A stretch of DNA of 64,000 nucleotides from the NCBI RefSeq assembly GCF_009389715.1, contig NC_052392.1, positions 34,703,144 through 34,767,143 on the forward strand, in the 5' to 3' direction. Made by a program: the position numbers and the translations under genes. Source of the stretch: Phoenix dactylifera (taxonomy: Eukaryota > Streptophyta > Magnoliopsida > Arecales > Arecaceae). The number at the start of each line of letters is the position of its first letter. Positions within the stretch are counted from its first letter, which is position 1. Below, piece by piece: positions 1 to 10,803 of this stretch. A model generated the notes under the pieces. The model did no database searches. It had not been told where the DNA came from and saw nothing but the letters and a program-made list of their open reading frames with translations.

Positions 1-511
1 TAATTATATGGATGGGTTGGTTTGCATCCTAGTTAAACTTTTGCTAGACCCAATCCTGGATCTGAGATGCTTCTTGGGTCTGCCTCTACATCCACACCAA
101 ATCCATAGTTATATGAACCTAGAACGGGCTTAGGTCTGCAGATTTAGTTACAGGCCGATGGCCTTAAGCAATGCTAGTATGTTTCACTAATCACCATCTA
201 ATCATGTGTCTTTTATGTGCACAAAGTTGAGGGAGTATGTCGATGACACTGAAGATTATATCAACATCATGCTGGATGAGAAACAGAATCAACTGCTGCA
301 GATGGGAGTCATGCTGAGCACTGCAACCATGGTACTCACTGCTGGCGTTGTAGTAGTCGGTTTATTTGGTATGAATATCCAAATTGATCTCTTTAATGCT
401 CCCGCTCCCTCCATCAAATTCTGGGAGACCACCTTTGGCACCATAGGTGGCTGTATTGTTCTATATGTCTTTGCTATTGGATGGGGCAAGAAAAGTGGAC
501 TACTGCAATAA
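1..511 (+). CDS. MRS2: MRS2/MGT magnesium transporter, last exon only (gene enters from the left)
   Basis: The final coding exon runs from 227, after the acceptor AG at 225-226, to the TAA at 509-511. Bases 1-226 are the preceding intron. It encodes the last stalk helix (LREYVDDTEDYINIMLDEKQ), then TM1, the CorA-family signature GMN inside LFGMNI, a short loop, TM2 and the tail KKSGLLQ. Plant MRS2 proteins form pentameric Mg2+ channels in the plasma, plastid, mitochondrial or vacuolar membrane, and GMN forms the pore-mouth loop. The exon is about the same length (94 codons plus stop) and sequence as the last exons at 10522 and 21669, so this is the first member of a tandem family. Exons 1-5 lie outside the window. 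No frameshift is seen. Confidence 0.93.
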
Positions 512-2867
512 TATCACAGTTTTTGAGGGAGCATATAGCTCAGACAGAAGGTGCTTTTCACTTGTAACTTTGAGACCGTGTTGGAAACACCAACAGGATG
601 GCCAATTAAAAAAATAAGCTCTTTGTCCGATGATTGATGGTTCAATTACAGTTTCTCCCAGAAAAATGATGAAGGATTATATAGGTTCATAAATTTTTAC
701 CTTGTGTTGTATCTGAACATTTAAGTAGTATAATTAACGGATGTAATTACTGGGCTTGTTGTGAGACTTCAAATTAATGATTGTGTTTTATTCTGCTGTT
801 CATTGATTTAGTTTTTCGTTGTTGAAAGTTTGAATATTTTGAATTTGTTTTCATGCTGTTTTGTTGAGGCTGTGATATATGTTTTATCAAAAAAAAAAAA
901 GGCTGTGATATATGCTAAATTTAGTGACATATCATGACATTTCCCAGCTTTAAGATTATGTGATCCTAAAGTGTCAAAATCCTTCTTATAAATCAGTTTC
1001 TTTTCTGTCCTCAGAATCAAATCTTTCTATAATTTTATTGAAATGGCGAAAAGGATTGTTGCTTCTTAGATGTCGGAATTCTTTGCCCTTGCCAAGAGAT
1101 GCTTATCTATGAAAAAAAGGTGAGATTATTGTCCTACAAAAGAGTTATCCATTAATCTCTGCAATATTTCACATCTTCTTTTGGCAGGGCTCCAAATTAA
1201 AACACACTTGTTACTAAATTATTTGGTTTCAAGCAAGTTCTTTCAAGGAAAGCAGATAAATATCAATCTCTCCTCACATATACACAGTGGAACATTATCG
1301 CATCTACTAAGCTGCTCAACGTTTGTAAAGGAACTTGAGCCCTAGACTGTATTCAAAAGAGGTTGTACTTCTAGGATATGGCAAAATTGTGGATTGCAAT
1401 CCATTACTAGATCATCGGTAGCCTTCCTCGAGTGTTCCTAGACTCTAGTCATAACCCAGATGCAACAATGGCAAACAAAACAATCACAATTTCGCCTCTG
1501 GTTCTAAGCTACAACAAATTAGAAACTCCTTGGTTGCTTTATTTGACCTGGAACTGATAAGGACTCTTCGGGGAACAAATTGTGCATTGCTTCCATATCT
1601 ATGCCCGAGATTGAAAGGCTACTAATTTTCAATTTTCAAACCTTGCTTGTGAAAATTGAAAAGTTTGAGTGCGAAATCATTGATGGAGTTCTTCACATCA
1701 AAGAAACCTTTGCAGTCCCGCGAAAATTATCCAGCTTTGGATGCACTGCCTAGAGTAGGGAAACCATACTCTAGAAGCGCAATGCCTGTTTCATAGAACG
1801 TTCACCACTTCAGCTGATGTTATTAAGGTTGGCATGGCTATCAGCAGCCCTGCATCCTTATATAACCCACTATATGTTTGCAAGTGGAACATCCCATATG
1901 CATCTATGCTGCCATGAGTGGCTATTTAGTACAGTTCATCGGAAGATGAGAAATCATTTATGTTGTTGTTTATGTCAAGATTTTGGAACTATATCGATTG
2001 AATTAGAATCCCGAGCCTTTTAGTCAAAGAAAAGATAGTCTACTTCAGAAGGCAAGATCACAGGCGATAATTTCCTCAGTAATTCTTCAAAGAAGGACAA
2101 TGCTTAGAGATGTACCTTAGTAGAGAAACTTGTGGATTAGACTAGCATGGAAAGAACATAAGGGTTAGGTCCTTCCCATTCCTCGTGAGGAAGCATGCCA
2201 CCTACAAATTCCCATTGCAATAGCCTAGCCTGATTGGCTTAGCCTGCCAAATTGATTTCAGCCAACTTGATTTAAGCTCAATCTCACGTGGATTGAGCAT
2301 TAAGTTGGACCTGAGCCATGCATGTTAAACTACATGTCTCATAATAGAGGTTAACCCTAAGAAATTTCATTATCTAGCCCAATTAGCTCGATGAGCATCC
2401 TTGCTAGGTTTGTTTGCGAGCAAAACGAGATCATGTATAAATTTAAAAAAAATAATATGGAGCTAATTTACCAAAATTCAGCCAAAAGCAGTTTTTTCGG
2501 GGAACATATGTTGCAGCTGCGCTATACATTTGAAAAGGTGGGGAATAGAAGGGCGTAAATTTTAGGCCGAGCAAAAAATTGGGCTTAATTTATGACAATA
2601 GGTTCAGCTGGATGTGTTCAGAGAAGCTACTTGATTCTTATCTCAAATTTAGGAATAACCTCGCAACATTGGAGCTATACATTGAAAAATAATAATCTAT
2701 CTTTTAGAAAAAGTCTGGCTCATATCAGGATACAGAACTTATATAGTTGCACATTGAAGATACAAAGTCTTTCAAATTACTTATAAGATTATTCAATTTG
2801 TTGAATAATTTAGTGAGTCTACTTTACACTATTTTTAAAAAATACTTTATTACTTTTTTATATTTTT

Positions 2868-2869
<2 letters not shown>

Positions 2870-2940
<71 letters not shown>
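2870..2940. repeat. (TA)n microsatellite
   Basis: About 70 bases of uninterrupted AT dinucleotides lie roughly 300 bases upstream of the copy A start codon. Open reading frames across it encode only alternating Ile-Tyr and are not genes. Confidence 0.97.
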
Positions 2941-2944
<4 letters not shown>

Positions 2945-3110
2945 GCAGCCTTCCCCTTCTTCATTTAAAAAAAAAAATTGACCGCAGGTGTAGGCTTCCG
3001 TACAGCGCGAAGCCCCTGCGGCCCCCACCGGACGAGCCAATCCTTAAAAAGCCAGTGTCCTCACCACGGAGGATCCAGGTTTCGTTTTAAAAGATTTACC
3101 CCCATACCCC

Positions 3111-3231
3111 ACCCGCCAAAACGGCCTCCGAAGTTTCGCTCCTCCACGCCTCTCCGACTCCGATGCTGATCCGGTTTCAGAGAAGACACTATAAGAGAAG
3201 GAACTCCCCTGGCAGACGCCCTCAAACCCTA
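3111..3231 (+). promoter_or_regulatory. MRS2 copy A promoter/5' UTR: conserved GC block, TATA-like site, telo-box
   Basis: The block at 3111-3132 (ACCCGCCAAAACGGCCTCCG) is nearly repeated upstream of copy B at 14126. A TATAAG motif lies at 3190-3195 and a plant telo-box AAACCCTA at 3224-3231, 16 bases before the ATG. Telo-boxes in 5' regions are common in plant housekeeping genes. The sharing of blocks by the two paralogues is seen directly; their regulatory role is inferred. Confidence 0.5.
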
Positions 3232-3246
3232 GAACCCTAATCGGCG

Positions 3247-6200
3247 ATGAGGTCCCCGGAAGACGCGCCGGAGGAGAGCCCCCACAACCCGCTGGCGGCC
3301 GCCACGCCGCAGCGTTCAGCCGGCAGGCGGAAGGGCACGCCAAGCCAGCCGTGGCTGGTGGTATCGGACTCCGGGAAGGAGCGCTTCGACGAGTTGGGGA
3401 AGCACTCGATCATGCGGCGAACGGGTATTCCGGCGCGGGATCTGAGGCTCTTGGACCCCCTGCTGTCCTACCCGTCGACGATTCTGGGGAGGGAGAGGGC
3501 TATTGTTCTCAATCTGGAGCACATCAAGGCCATCATCACGGCCACCGAGGTGCTCATCCCCAACTTCAACGCCCCCACGGTCGCCCCTTTTGTCCACGAT
3601 CTCCAGTCCCGGCTCTCCAGTCCTTCCGGCGCTCCTCATCTGGTGGTGATGGTGTTCTTCTTTCTTCTTTTGGATCTGTTTTTTGTAATCTACTTTGAAA
3701 ATTGGATCTTGTTGTGATTTTGGATTCATTTGGTCGAGACAGATGATACGATGCCTGCATTTCCAGTTATTTCTTCTGGATTTCTAATCATTAAATCCTA
3801 GTAACAATTTAGATAAGTGCAAAAGATTAAATGTTACGGTTTCAAAGTTATGATCTTTCCTATGTTATCTTTTATGTTTGCATCAAAATAAGCTTTTTGG
3901 GATTTTTTTCTCTCCATAATATTGATTGGAATCTGGAGGAGGGACGGAAAACTTTTTTTCTTTTTTTATAACAAATTTCTTCCCTTCATCAAGCTTTAAA
4001 GAATTTTGATACAAACTCTATCTTCTTTCTTTTTTTCCTCATAAAAAGCTAGGGAAAGCCCACAAATAGTTTAGACTGATACTCTCTTGTTTACCCAAGA
4101 TTAGAAATTTGTTGCAGCAATTATTTTGCAACGATGAAGTGATTATAAAATGCTGTTATATCTGAAGGTTGCAGAGTCCAGGAACCAGATATTGTTACCC
4201 TTCGAGTTCAGAGTGCTTGAAATCTGCCTTGAATCCAGTTACAGGCGCCTTGAAGCCGAGGTATGCATTTCACCTTTTTTCTTTCTTGAGATAGGATCAA
4301 ATTGTATTTGCAATTCTGCTTTGATGTGCTTGAAACTCTCACAACTTGTATGGTTGCCTACTTTAATTGGTGCGGCGTAGTGGCTCTTGATTGCAATATA
4401 AAATTTTTTCTCCTCTTTGGTGAGTAGTTACAATGTAAATTTTACTAAGACATTATCTCTAGGTTGTCATGTATTTTCTCTACCCATTACAGTATATTTG
4501 TTTTTCTCAAAAAAAAAAAAACATTATAATGTGTCAACAACAACAAATTAAATTATCAAACTCCAATCCCAACTATTTTGTGATTTATTTTCTCCAAATT
4601 ATTTTCAAAATGCTACTCTTCTTTGTGTGCACACATGGTGCATCCATGTGCGCGTATGTGCGCATGCATGCATGTTCATTACCTCCTTCTCTTCTCTTTT
4701 AACAAATTGAACCCCTTTTTCTACACGTTGTACATGCTTATATCATTGTTCTTCAATACTATGCTTTCAGTAGCAGTGCTATTCTTCCTATTCTTCACCT
4801 TATCTTTTTTGTTTTTACCAAACATTTGCCTCTAACATTCTTAACAATCCTGCCCACAATTTATGAGCTTGGGCTCTCATGGTTTCCCTAAATTCTAATT
4901 TCATGAAATCAATAATGTTGTCCACTTGCCTTGCATGTAAATAGATATGGATTGAAGTAGTTGAAGGTCTCTTATTGCAGATGTGATGCTTGGATTTGGT
5001 TTAGATCTTGAATAATTTGACTCCAAATATGGACTAACCAGACTTGGCAGATTCCAAAAATCTTGAGAAATTCACCCTAAAAAAACTAAAAATCGGACAG
5101 AAATAGGAAATAAAACTCTTAAATTGGAAACAAATTCTATCATCTGAATCCTTAGATTCCAAAGTAATAATTTGACGTAACATTCAAACTTATATTCATC
5201 TCCCACCTTTGCTTGAATATCAACAGTCAATTCTATGACAAAACTACAAAAAATATGATTAAAGTTGCAATTTGTTAGAGGCTCAAAATGACTGCAATCC
5301 ACTTTTCATATCATACGTGCTTTCAGTTCTTGTAGTACTTCTTTTTGTGTATTCTTAATAATCTTTTATGTACCATTAGGTTCACCTTTTTCATCAAAAC
5401 CTATCAAATAATTTACTGTGGTAATCTATAATACTCTCTCTCTCTCTCTATCTCTATGATTCACAAAAGATTAACATGCAAATTCTCATTTAATTTCTTA
5501 TTGGATGCGATTTTTGTTTTCTTCTAAATAAAAGATAAGGAATTTTTAAGCCAAGAAGATTTAAATATTATTAGAATCTTGTAAAAGTCATCATCTACGT
5601 GTTTTCAATTTTTATATATGTGTAAACTATAGACAAATATGATTTAATCAGCAAGATTTTCATAATTAAATCTTTGGTGACATTTCTTAACCCCCACAAT
5701 TGCATTATCTAATAGCTAAAACTAACTCTATATTGTTCAAAACTCAATATATGTTATAATATAAGCCTCATACCTAAATACAGCAAATGGTGAACTTAAT
5801 TTCTTCAAGCTATAATTAACTTTTGGTTTTATGCCCAACAGCTAGTGGCTACATTTCTTAATGTTGTCAGGAAAAAGTTGATGCTTTGATATCTAATTTC
5901 CTTCTGTAAATTATTCAGAAGACTCAATAAAACTATATAAATTGGTAAGTACTTGTTCAACATCATCCAAATCCTCCAATCAATAAAAACATGTGTAAGC
6001 AGGATATGCTTATGCATTTGCCATTTGTGTTTGACAGCATTCATTTTATGGCTATTATGAATTTTATTTCTTCGTGATTATTTTATGTTGATTAACTAAC
6101 TTTAGCATTTATTTCTTTGTGATTATTTTATGTTTCTCTACTATTTTTAGCTTCACAGGATTTTTAATTTGTTCTTATATCTTGAAATACTCATAAGCAT

Positions 6201-9200
6201 TGTCAAGTACTTCTTCAATAAAGCTCTATATATCTTCTCATCTTAATTTATTCATATCAGGCATTGACCTTGGAGCAAGAGGCATATCCAGCTTTAGATG
6301 AAATGACTTCAAAAATCAGCACCCTTAACCTTGAACATGTTAGATCTATCAAGAGTCGCTTGGTCGCAGTATCATGGCATGTGCAAACGGTAAGAAGTTA
6401 AAGCTATGAAATGATTTGCAACACTAACAGTATAGCAAGTTTGTTGTAACAGTTCATGAATATATTTTTACCATTTAATGAATTATATTTGTTTGAAAGT
6501 GGAGGGGGGTGTGATTGGTCTCGCTCCCTTTCTCTCTCTTTCTCAAAAAAAAAGAGTTATACTTGTTCGTACTTGAGTAGTTTCTTTCTAATTAAGCACA
6601 AAAAGTTGGTTACATTTAGTAGTTATTTCATGCCCAATTTCGTAAATGGGCATCAATGTAGGCTTCCTTGTATTTTCTTTTCTGTTTCTTAATTAGAATT
6701 TTACGTATGTTTTCTCCTTGTTGGCATTTTTAAATGCTAACATCATATATGTTAATAGGTGAGGGATGAACTAGAACATTTACTAGATGATGACAATGAT
6801 ATGGCCGAGATGTACTTAACAAAGAAGCTTGCTCATCAACATAACGGTGAATCTTCCTCAAGAGTTAAGGTTGATAATGATGCATTTCAACTGGAGGAGG
6901 ACAGGTAAGCTTTATTATTGTCTTCAAAGAATTAAAGCAGTTAAAGAAAAGGAGAATCTTACTATGCTTTTTCTTAGTGGTTTATAGGTATTACGAGTGG
7001 TTATTAAAGCTGTTTTTTAAATAACTAAAGCCATAAATCTTCTTATTCAAGAGTTCTTCTATGGTCTTATCTAAGAGATTAAATCTTGGTATTTGGCCCC
7101 TCTCCATTTACTCCTGGGATGATACAATATGAAGACAAGACAATAAAGTTTGGGTAGACCAAAACATTTAGTAATAATCATGGATATGTCCCTAGCTGGA
7201 CCGAAATCCTTGGTACTGTCAATACAAACCTGAATGTAACTATTCACTTGACTTTATTATGACATAAACTCATCCCAAATGGTACCATTGGGAACAAGTC
7301 ATTTGTTTACTAAAAATGGTCCAAATTGTTTCTTTGAATGAAATCTAATTTTATATATGTATGTATGTATGTACCTATGTACATATATGGGTGTATGTGA
7401 ACAAGGTCTATTCATTATCCTTTGTGATGTGATAAAAGTGCATGATCTGTTACTTTCTAATAATTTAGAGAAATCTGAAGTAGAATGGTAGCATGATTGA
7501 TTTGTTTCCTTTGATTTTCAATTGTTTGACTTCACCAGAAGATAATGATGGTTTTTGTTTTTCTTATTTGTCAAGTTGTAACTTTTTATTTTTTTTAAAA
7601 AAAATGTTACTAAGAAATGTACATGTGCAATCCATGACCACAAAAAGAAAAAGCTACAAAAAGAAGAATACCATGACTTAGGCTAATTAGCAACTTATTT
7701 TTACTTTTGTGTGAGAATCTGTGAATAAAGTCATTAATAATAAATAAAATTAAGATCACACAAATGGGAGAATAGGAAATATTAAAAAGAAATGCTCTAG
7801 GCATTATTTTCTTTCTTTATATCATCGCAACATCATACTCACATCAAAACTTATCATTTACAAATGTTTTAATATATATATATATATATACTTAAATTAA
7901 TAGTAGTTAAAAGAAAAAAACCCCTTGAATTAAACCATTGTTCAAAAGTTCTCCAATTACCCCTTTAATTTTATGAAAACTTATAACAAATTTAAGATTT
8001 ATAGAAAATTATTTTAGGAATAATGAAATGAAAAAGGAAAAATAAAGTTCTCTTTTTTTTCTTCTACCAGATCTTTTCATAAAAGTCAACAAAGAAATAA
8101 CAAAATACTAGAAGTATTTTCTACTTTAAGTAGGCAAAATAAGAGAAGATATAAAAAAGATAAGAAAATTAATTATTAATTAATATAATAAAAATATAAA
8201 AATAAGGAAGAAAAAAGTATACATAATTTATTAAACTCCAAATTACAAAAAAAATGAAATATTAACTTTAATAATGCTTGATACGGTCTATTCCCACTTA
8301 ATCTAATTCTTTGTCATATACTTTATAGAAAAATTGCAAATGAGAAATAAATAAATGGAAAAATGGAAACATAAAAGGCGATGTAGAAAGTATGTTAAGA
8401 TAGGAAAAACACGTAAAGATTTTCTTCTCTTGCCACCTAATTCAAGGTGAGTAAACCTTGTTTGCTACAGTAGATCATTCAAACAAGTAATTTCAACTAT
8501 TGGCAAACAACTATTTTTTCTGAACATGCAGTCTACTCTTTGTGATTTTATTGAACTGAGGAGTTAATGGCCAAGAAAGGATGAGTAATGGTAGGGGTTG
8601 CACTTTATGTAATTATCCTGTAGACCACTCATCAATTTTTTTGTCAACTGCTAGTATGTAGAGCCTTTTTGGACTGCTATTAAAGGTAGGCTCAAGATCT
8701 CTAGAAGGTGAAGTATTTTTCTTTTTTTTGTAGATATACTAGTGTATAAAGAGAGAAAGGAGTGGTATCGTCTTCTTAAGTAGATTGTTAACTTAGAGTG
8801 TTTTCTTGTATGAATGTTCGACGATAATCAAAGGCTAGGGTATGTATTGTAGTAAGAACTCCAAATATTGTGAAGGTTGTTAGCCGTCTTTCTGGTTTGA
8901 CTAAGTTATAACGTGCTTTATGTAATCTTTGATTCATTGAGAGGACCTATTGGATATATTTTTTTCCTTTGGGTTCAATAAATGGTGCACTTCTAGCCCT
9001 CCTCTCTCTTTAAAAGAAAGTTTTTATTAGAATTATTAATTCCAGATTCTAACAATTTTTTACAAAGATTCCTCTAACTTTTTACTATGGTTCTTTGCAA
9101 TTTTCTACAAAGATTCCTCTAACTTTTTACTATGGTTCTTTTGTTTTGGAATGTCTCAATATATGCCTTTGATCATTTCAAATAAGTTTTTTGCATCAAA

Positions 9201-10803
9201 GTATCTCTTATTTCAGGCATGAAGATTTTAAAGATCAGATAGAGAGTAGCCATGGAAACTTACCTACTCTTAAGCCTAACGTTCAGGAGTTGGAGATGCT
9301 TCTAGAAACTTACTTTGAGCAGATGGATGGCACTCTAAACAAATTATCTCGTGTATGTAGTGCTTTCCTTTGATATCCTTTTTTTTCTTATAAATGTTTG
9401 ATATAATTGTTATGAGCTTTAAGAGCAAATATGGAAGGTAATTTGCTAAAATTGCTAGTAGTGATCCTAGGGAAACACATGAACTTTTGTAAGTTTTGAA
9501 ATATCATTACAAATGCCAATATATCACTGAAAAAGTAGGGGTTTTAGAATTGTTATGAAACCAATATTTCTCGCTTTATTTATGCTAGGTTTTTTTGCCT
9601 ATATACCCTTCCAATATAGCTTTTTGTATATTTACCCTCCAAAAATTACTATTTGCATATAGACTCTTAACTTATTCTATTTTTGCATGAAATTTCCTCT
9701 CGTTGGCATTTTGGCTGACAATATTAATAAACAACCATTTTGAGTATCATTTGGTACTATTATCTTGTTACTTAATATTGTTAAAAAAAATTAACATTCC
9801 TTTGTAATGAAAGGAGCTATATTACAATATAAATTTTTAAGGATATTATTGTTACGAGGCAATGAACATGTTTTATACTTAAAAAGGTTACTGATAAACA
9901 CTATCGGCCAAAAATTTAATTGGAGCATATCCATTCAAAAATAGGATGATTTGAGGGGTCTATGCGCAAATAGTGATTTTGGAGGTCAAATATATAATGA
10001 GCTACAGTTGTAAAAGTATATATGCAAAATGATATTTATCCCAATATATAATGAGATGAGACCTTTGGACATCCTCCTACATTCAATGTAGGTTTAATGC
10101 ACACACTTATGTGTGCACTTCGCATGGCTATGTGAAGTGCCTACCTCCATTCTTCTAATATGCTAGTTCATAATATATTTTGTCTTAAAAAAAAGTCTTA
10201 TTTTGAAGATAATGATTAATTGGAAGATTTTTTTTAATAAAAACTGGAAGAATTGTTATTAATAATGGAAATTAGACTAACTTTCAAACTTAGATGACTC
10301 CACAGATTCATAGAGTTTGACATAATGCTGAAGTTGGTTCTTCATGTAGACCAGAACAAATATGTCCACCATCATTGCTCTAGATTGCTGTCATATGAGA
10401 AATTTCGTATAGCTTTATATATGAACTGCATTCTCCACTATAAAATTAACATTAGTACTGGCAATTATTTTGTATCTTTCTTTTCGATGCTGACTCCAAT
10501 TTGCGTTTTATTTGCACACAGTTGAGGGATTATGTAGACATTACCGAGGATTGTGTCAAGATCATGCAAGATGAAAAACAGAATCAATTGCTAGAGGTGG
10601 GAGTCATGCTCAGCATCGGAACAGTTGTAGTCACTGCAGGTGTTGTGGTTGTGGGTATATTTGGTCAGAATATTCACATCAAGCTCTATGATGTTCCAAC
10701 CTATGCCCAGTTCTGGGAGACAACTTTTGGCACCATAGGTGTTTGTCTTATTCTATATATTCTAGCCATTGGGTTGGCCAAGAGAAGCGGACTACTGCGA
10801 TAA
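3247..10803 (+). CDS. MRS2: MRS2/MGT-type transporter, copy A, with GQN in place of GMN
   Basis: Six exons join in frame with GT/AG borders: 3247-3642, 4177-4260, 6261-6389, 6759-6904, 9217-9352 and 10522-10803. Together they make 1173 nt, or 390 residues. The N-terminal CorA domain includes ARDLRLLDPLLSYPSTILGR and LNLEHIKAIITATEVLIP; exon 3 gives TLEQEAYPALDEM and exon 4 VRDELEHLLDD, the usual MRS2 order. TM1 and TM2 are in exon 6. Residues 345-347 read GQN (GGT CAG AAT) where the family has GMN. Other conserved sites also differ: DYVDITEDCVKIMQDEKQ for EYVDDTEDYINIMLDEKQ, and SWHVQT for SGRVQK. In studied CorA/MRS2 proteins, GMN changes usually abolish Mg2+ transport. The intact frame means it may still be expressed, as a non-Mg2+ channel, as a subunit that modulates others, or as an early pseudogene. 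The exon 2 acceptor could be 2 nt earlier; I chose 4177 for phase. Confidence 0.88.
8640..9040 (+). mobile_element. Possible LINE 3'-end relic in intron 4 of copy A
   Basis: Flanking sequence aligns by eye with copy B intron 4 near 20160-20290, but this stretch has no counterpart there. Its end (TTTGGGTTCAATAAATGG, around 8970-8986) resembles 3' ends of plant LINEs. No coding remnant was found, so the family is a guess. Confidence 0.3.
9061..9150. repeat. 45-bp tandem duplication in intron 4 of copy A
   Basis: A segment starting TACAAAGATTCCTCTAACTT at 9061 is repeated at 9106, a period of 45. It lies just upstream of exon 5. The copy B region has a single, diverged version. Confidence 0.8.
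9591..10030. mobile_element. TIR element (MITE-like) in intron 5 of copy A
   Basis: The first 95 bases or so (9591-9685) and the reverse complement of the last 95 (about 9936-10030) align by eye at roughly 80%. Shared blocks include CCTCCAAAA and CACTATTTGC / TACTATTTGC. The interior is AT-rich and non-coding. Copy B intron 5 has no equivalent, so insertion came after the A/B duplication. No clear target-site duplication was identified, so the superfamily is left open. Confidence 0.7.

Larger units (their letters stand above)
512..3246. other. Intergenic: MRS2 3' UTR, then AT-rich DNA, then copy A promoter
   Basis: Bases 512 to about 760 look like the 3' UTR of the first MRS2 gene. A block at 543-592 is conserved after the stop codons of copies A and B. 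At 867-914 two copies of AGGCTGTGATATATG flank a short oligo-A tract. The rest, to about 2860, has no recognisable gene. The last 150 bases before 3247 are GC-rich and form the copy A promoter and 5' UTR. Confidence 0.6.

Noticed and set aside
2747-3040. Open frames of 60-73 codons across the TA microsatellite
   Set aside because: They consist of alternating Ile and Tyr from the dinucleotide repeat.
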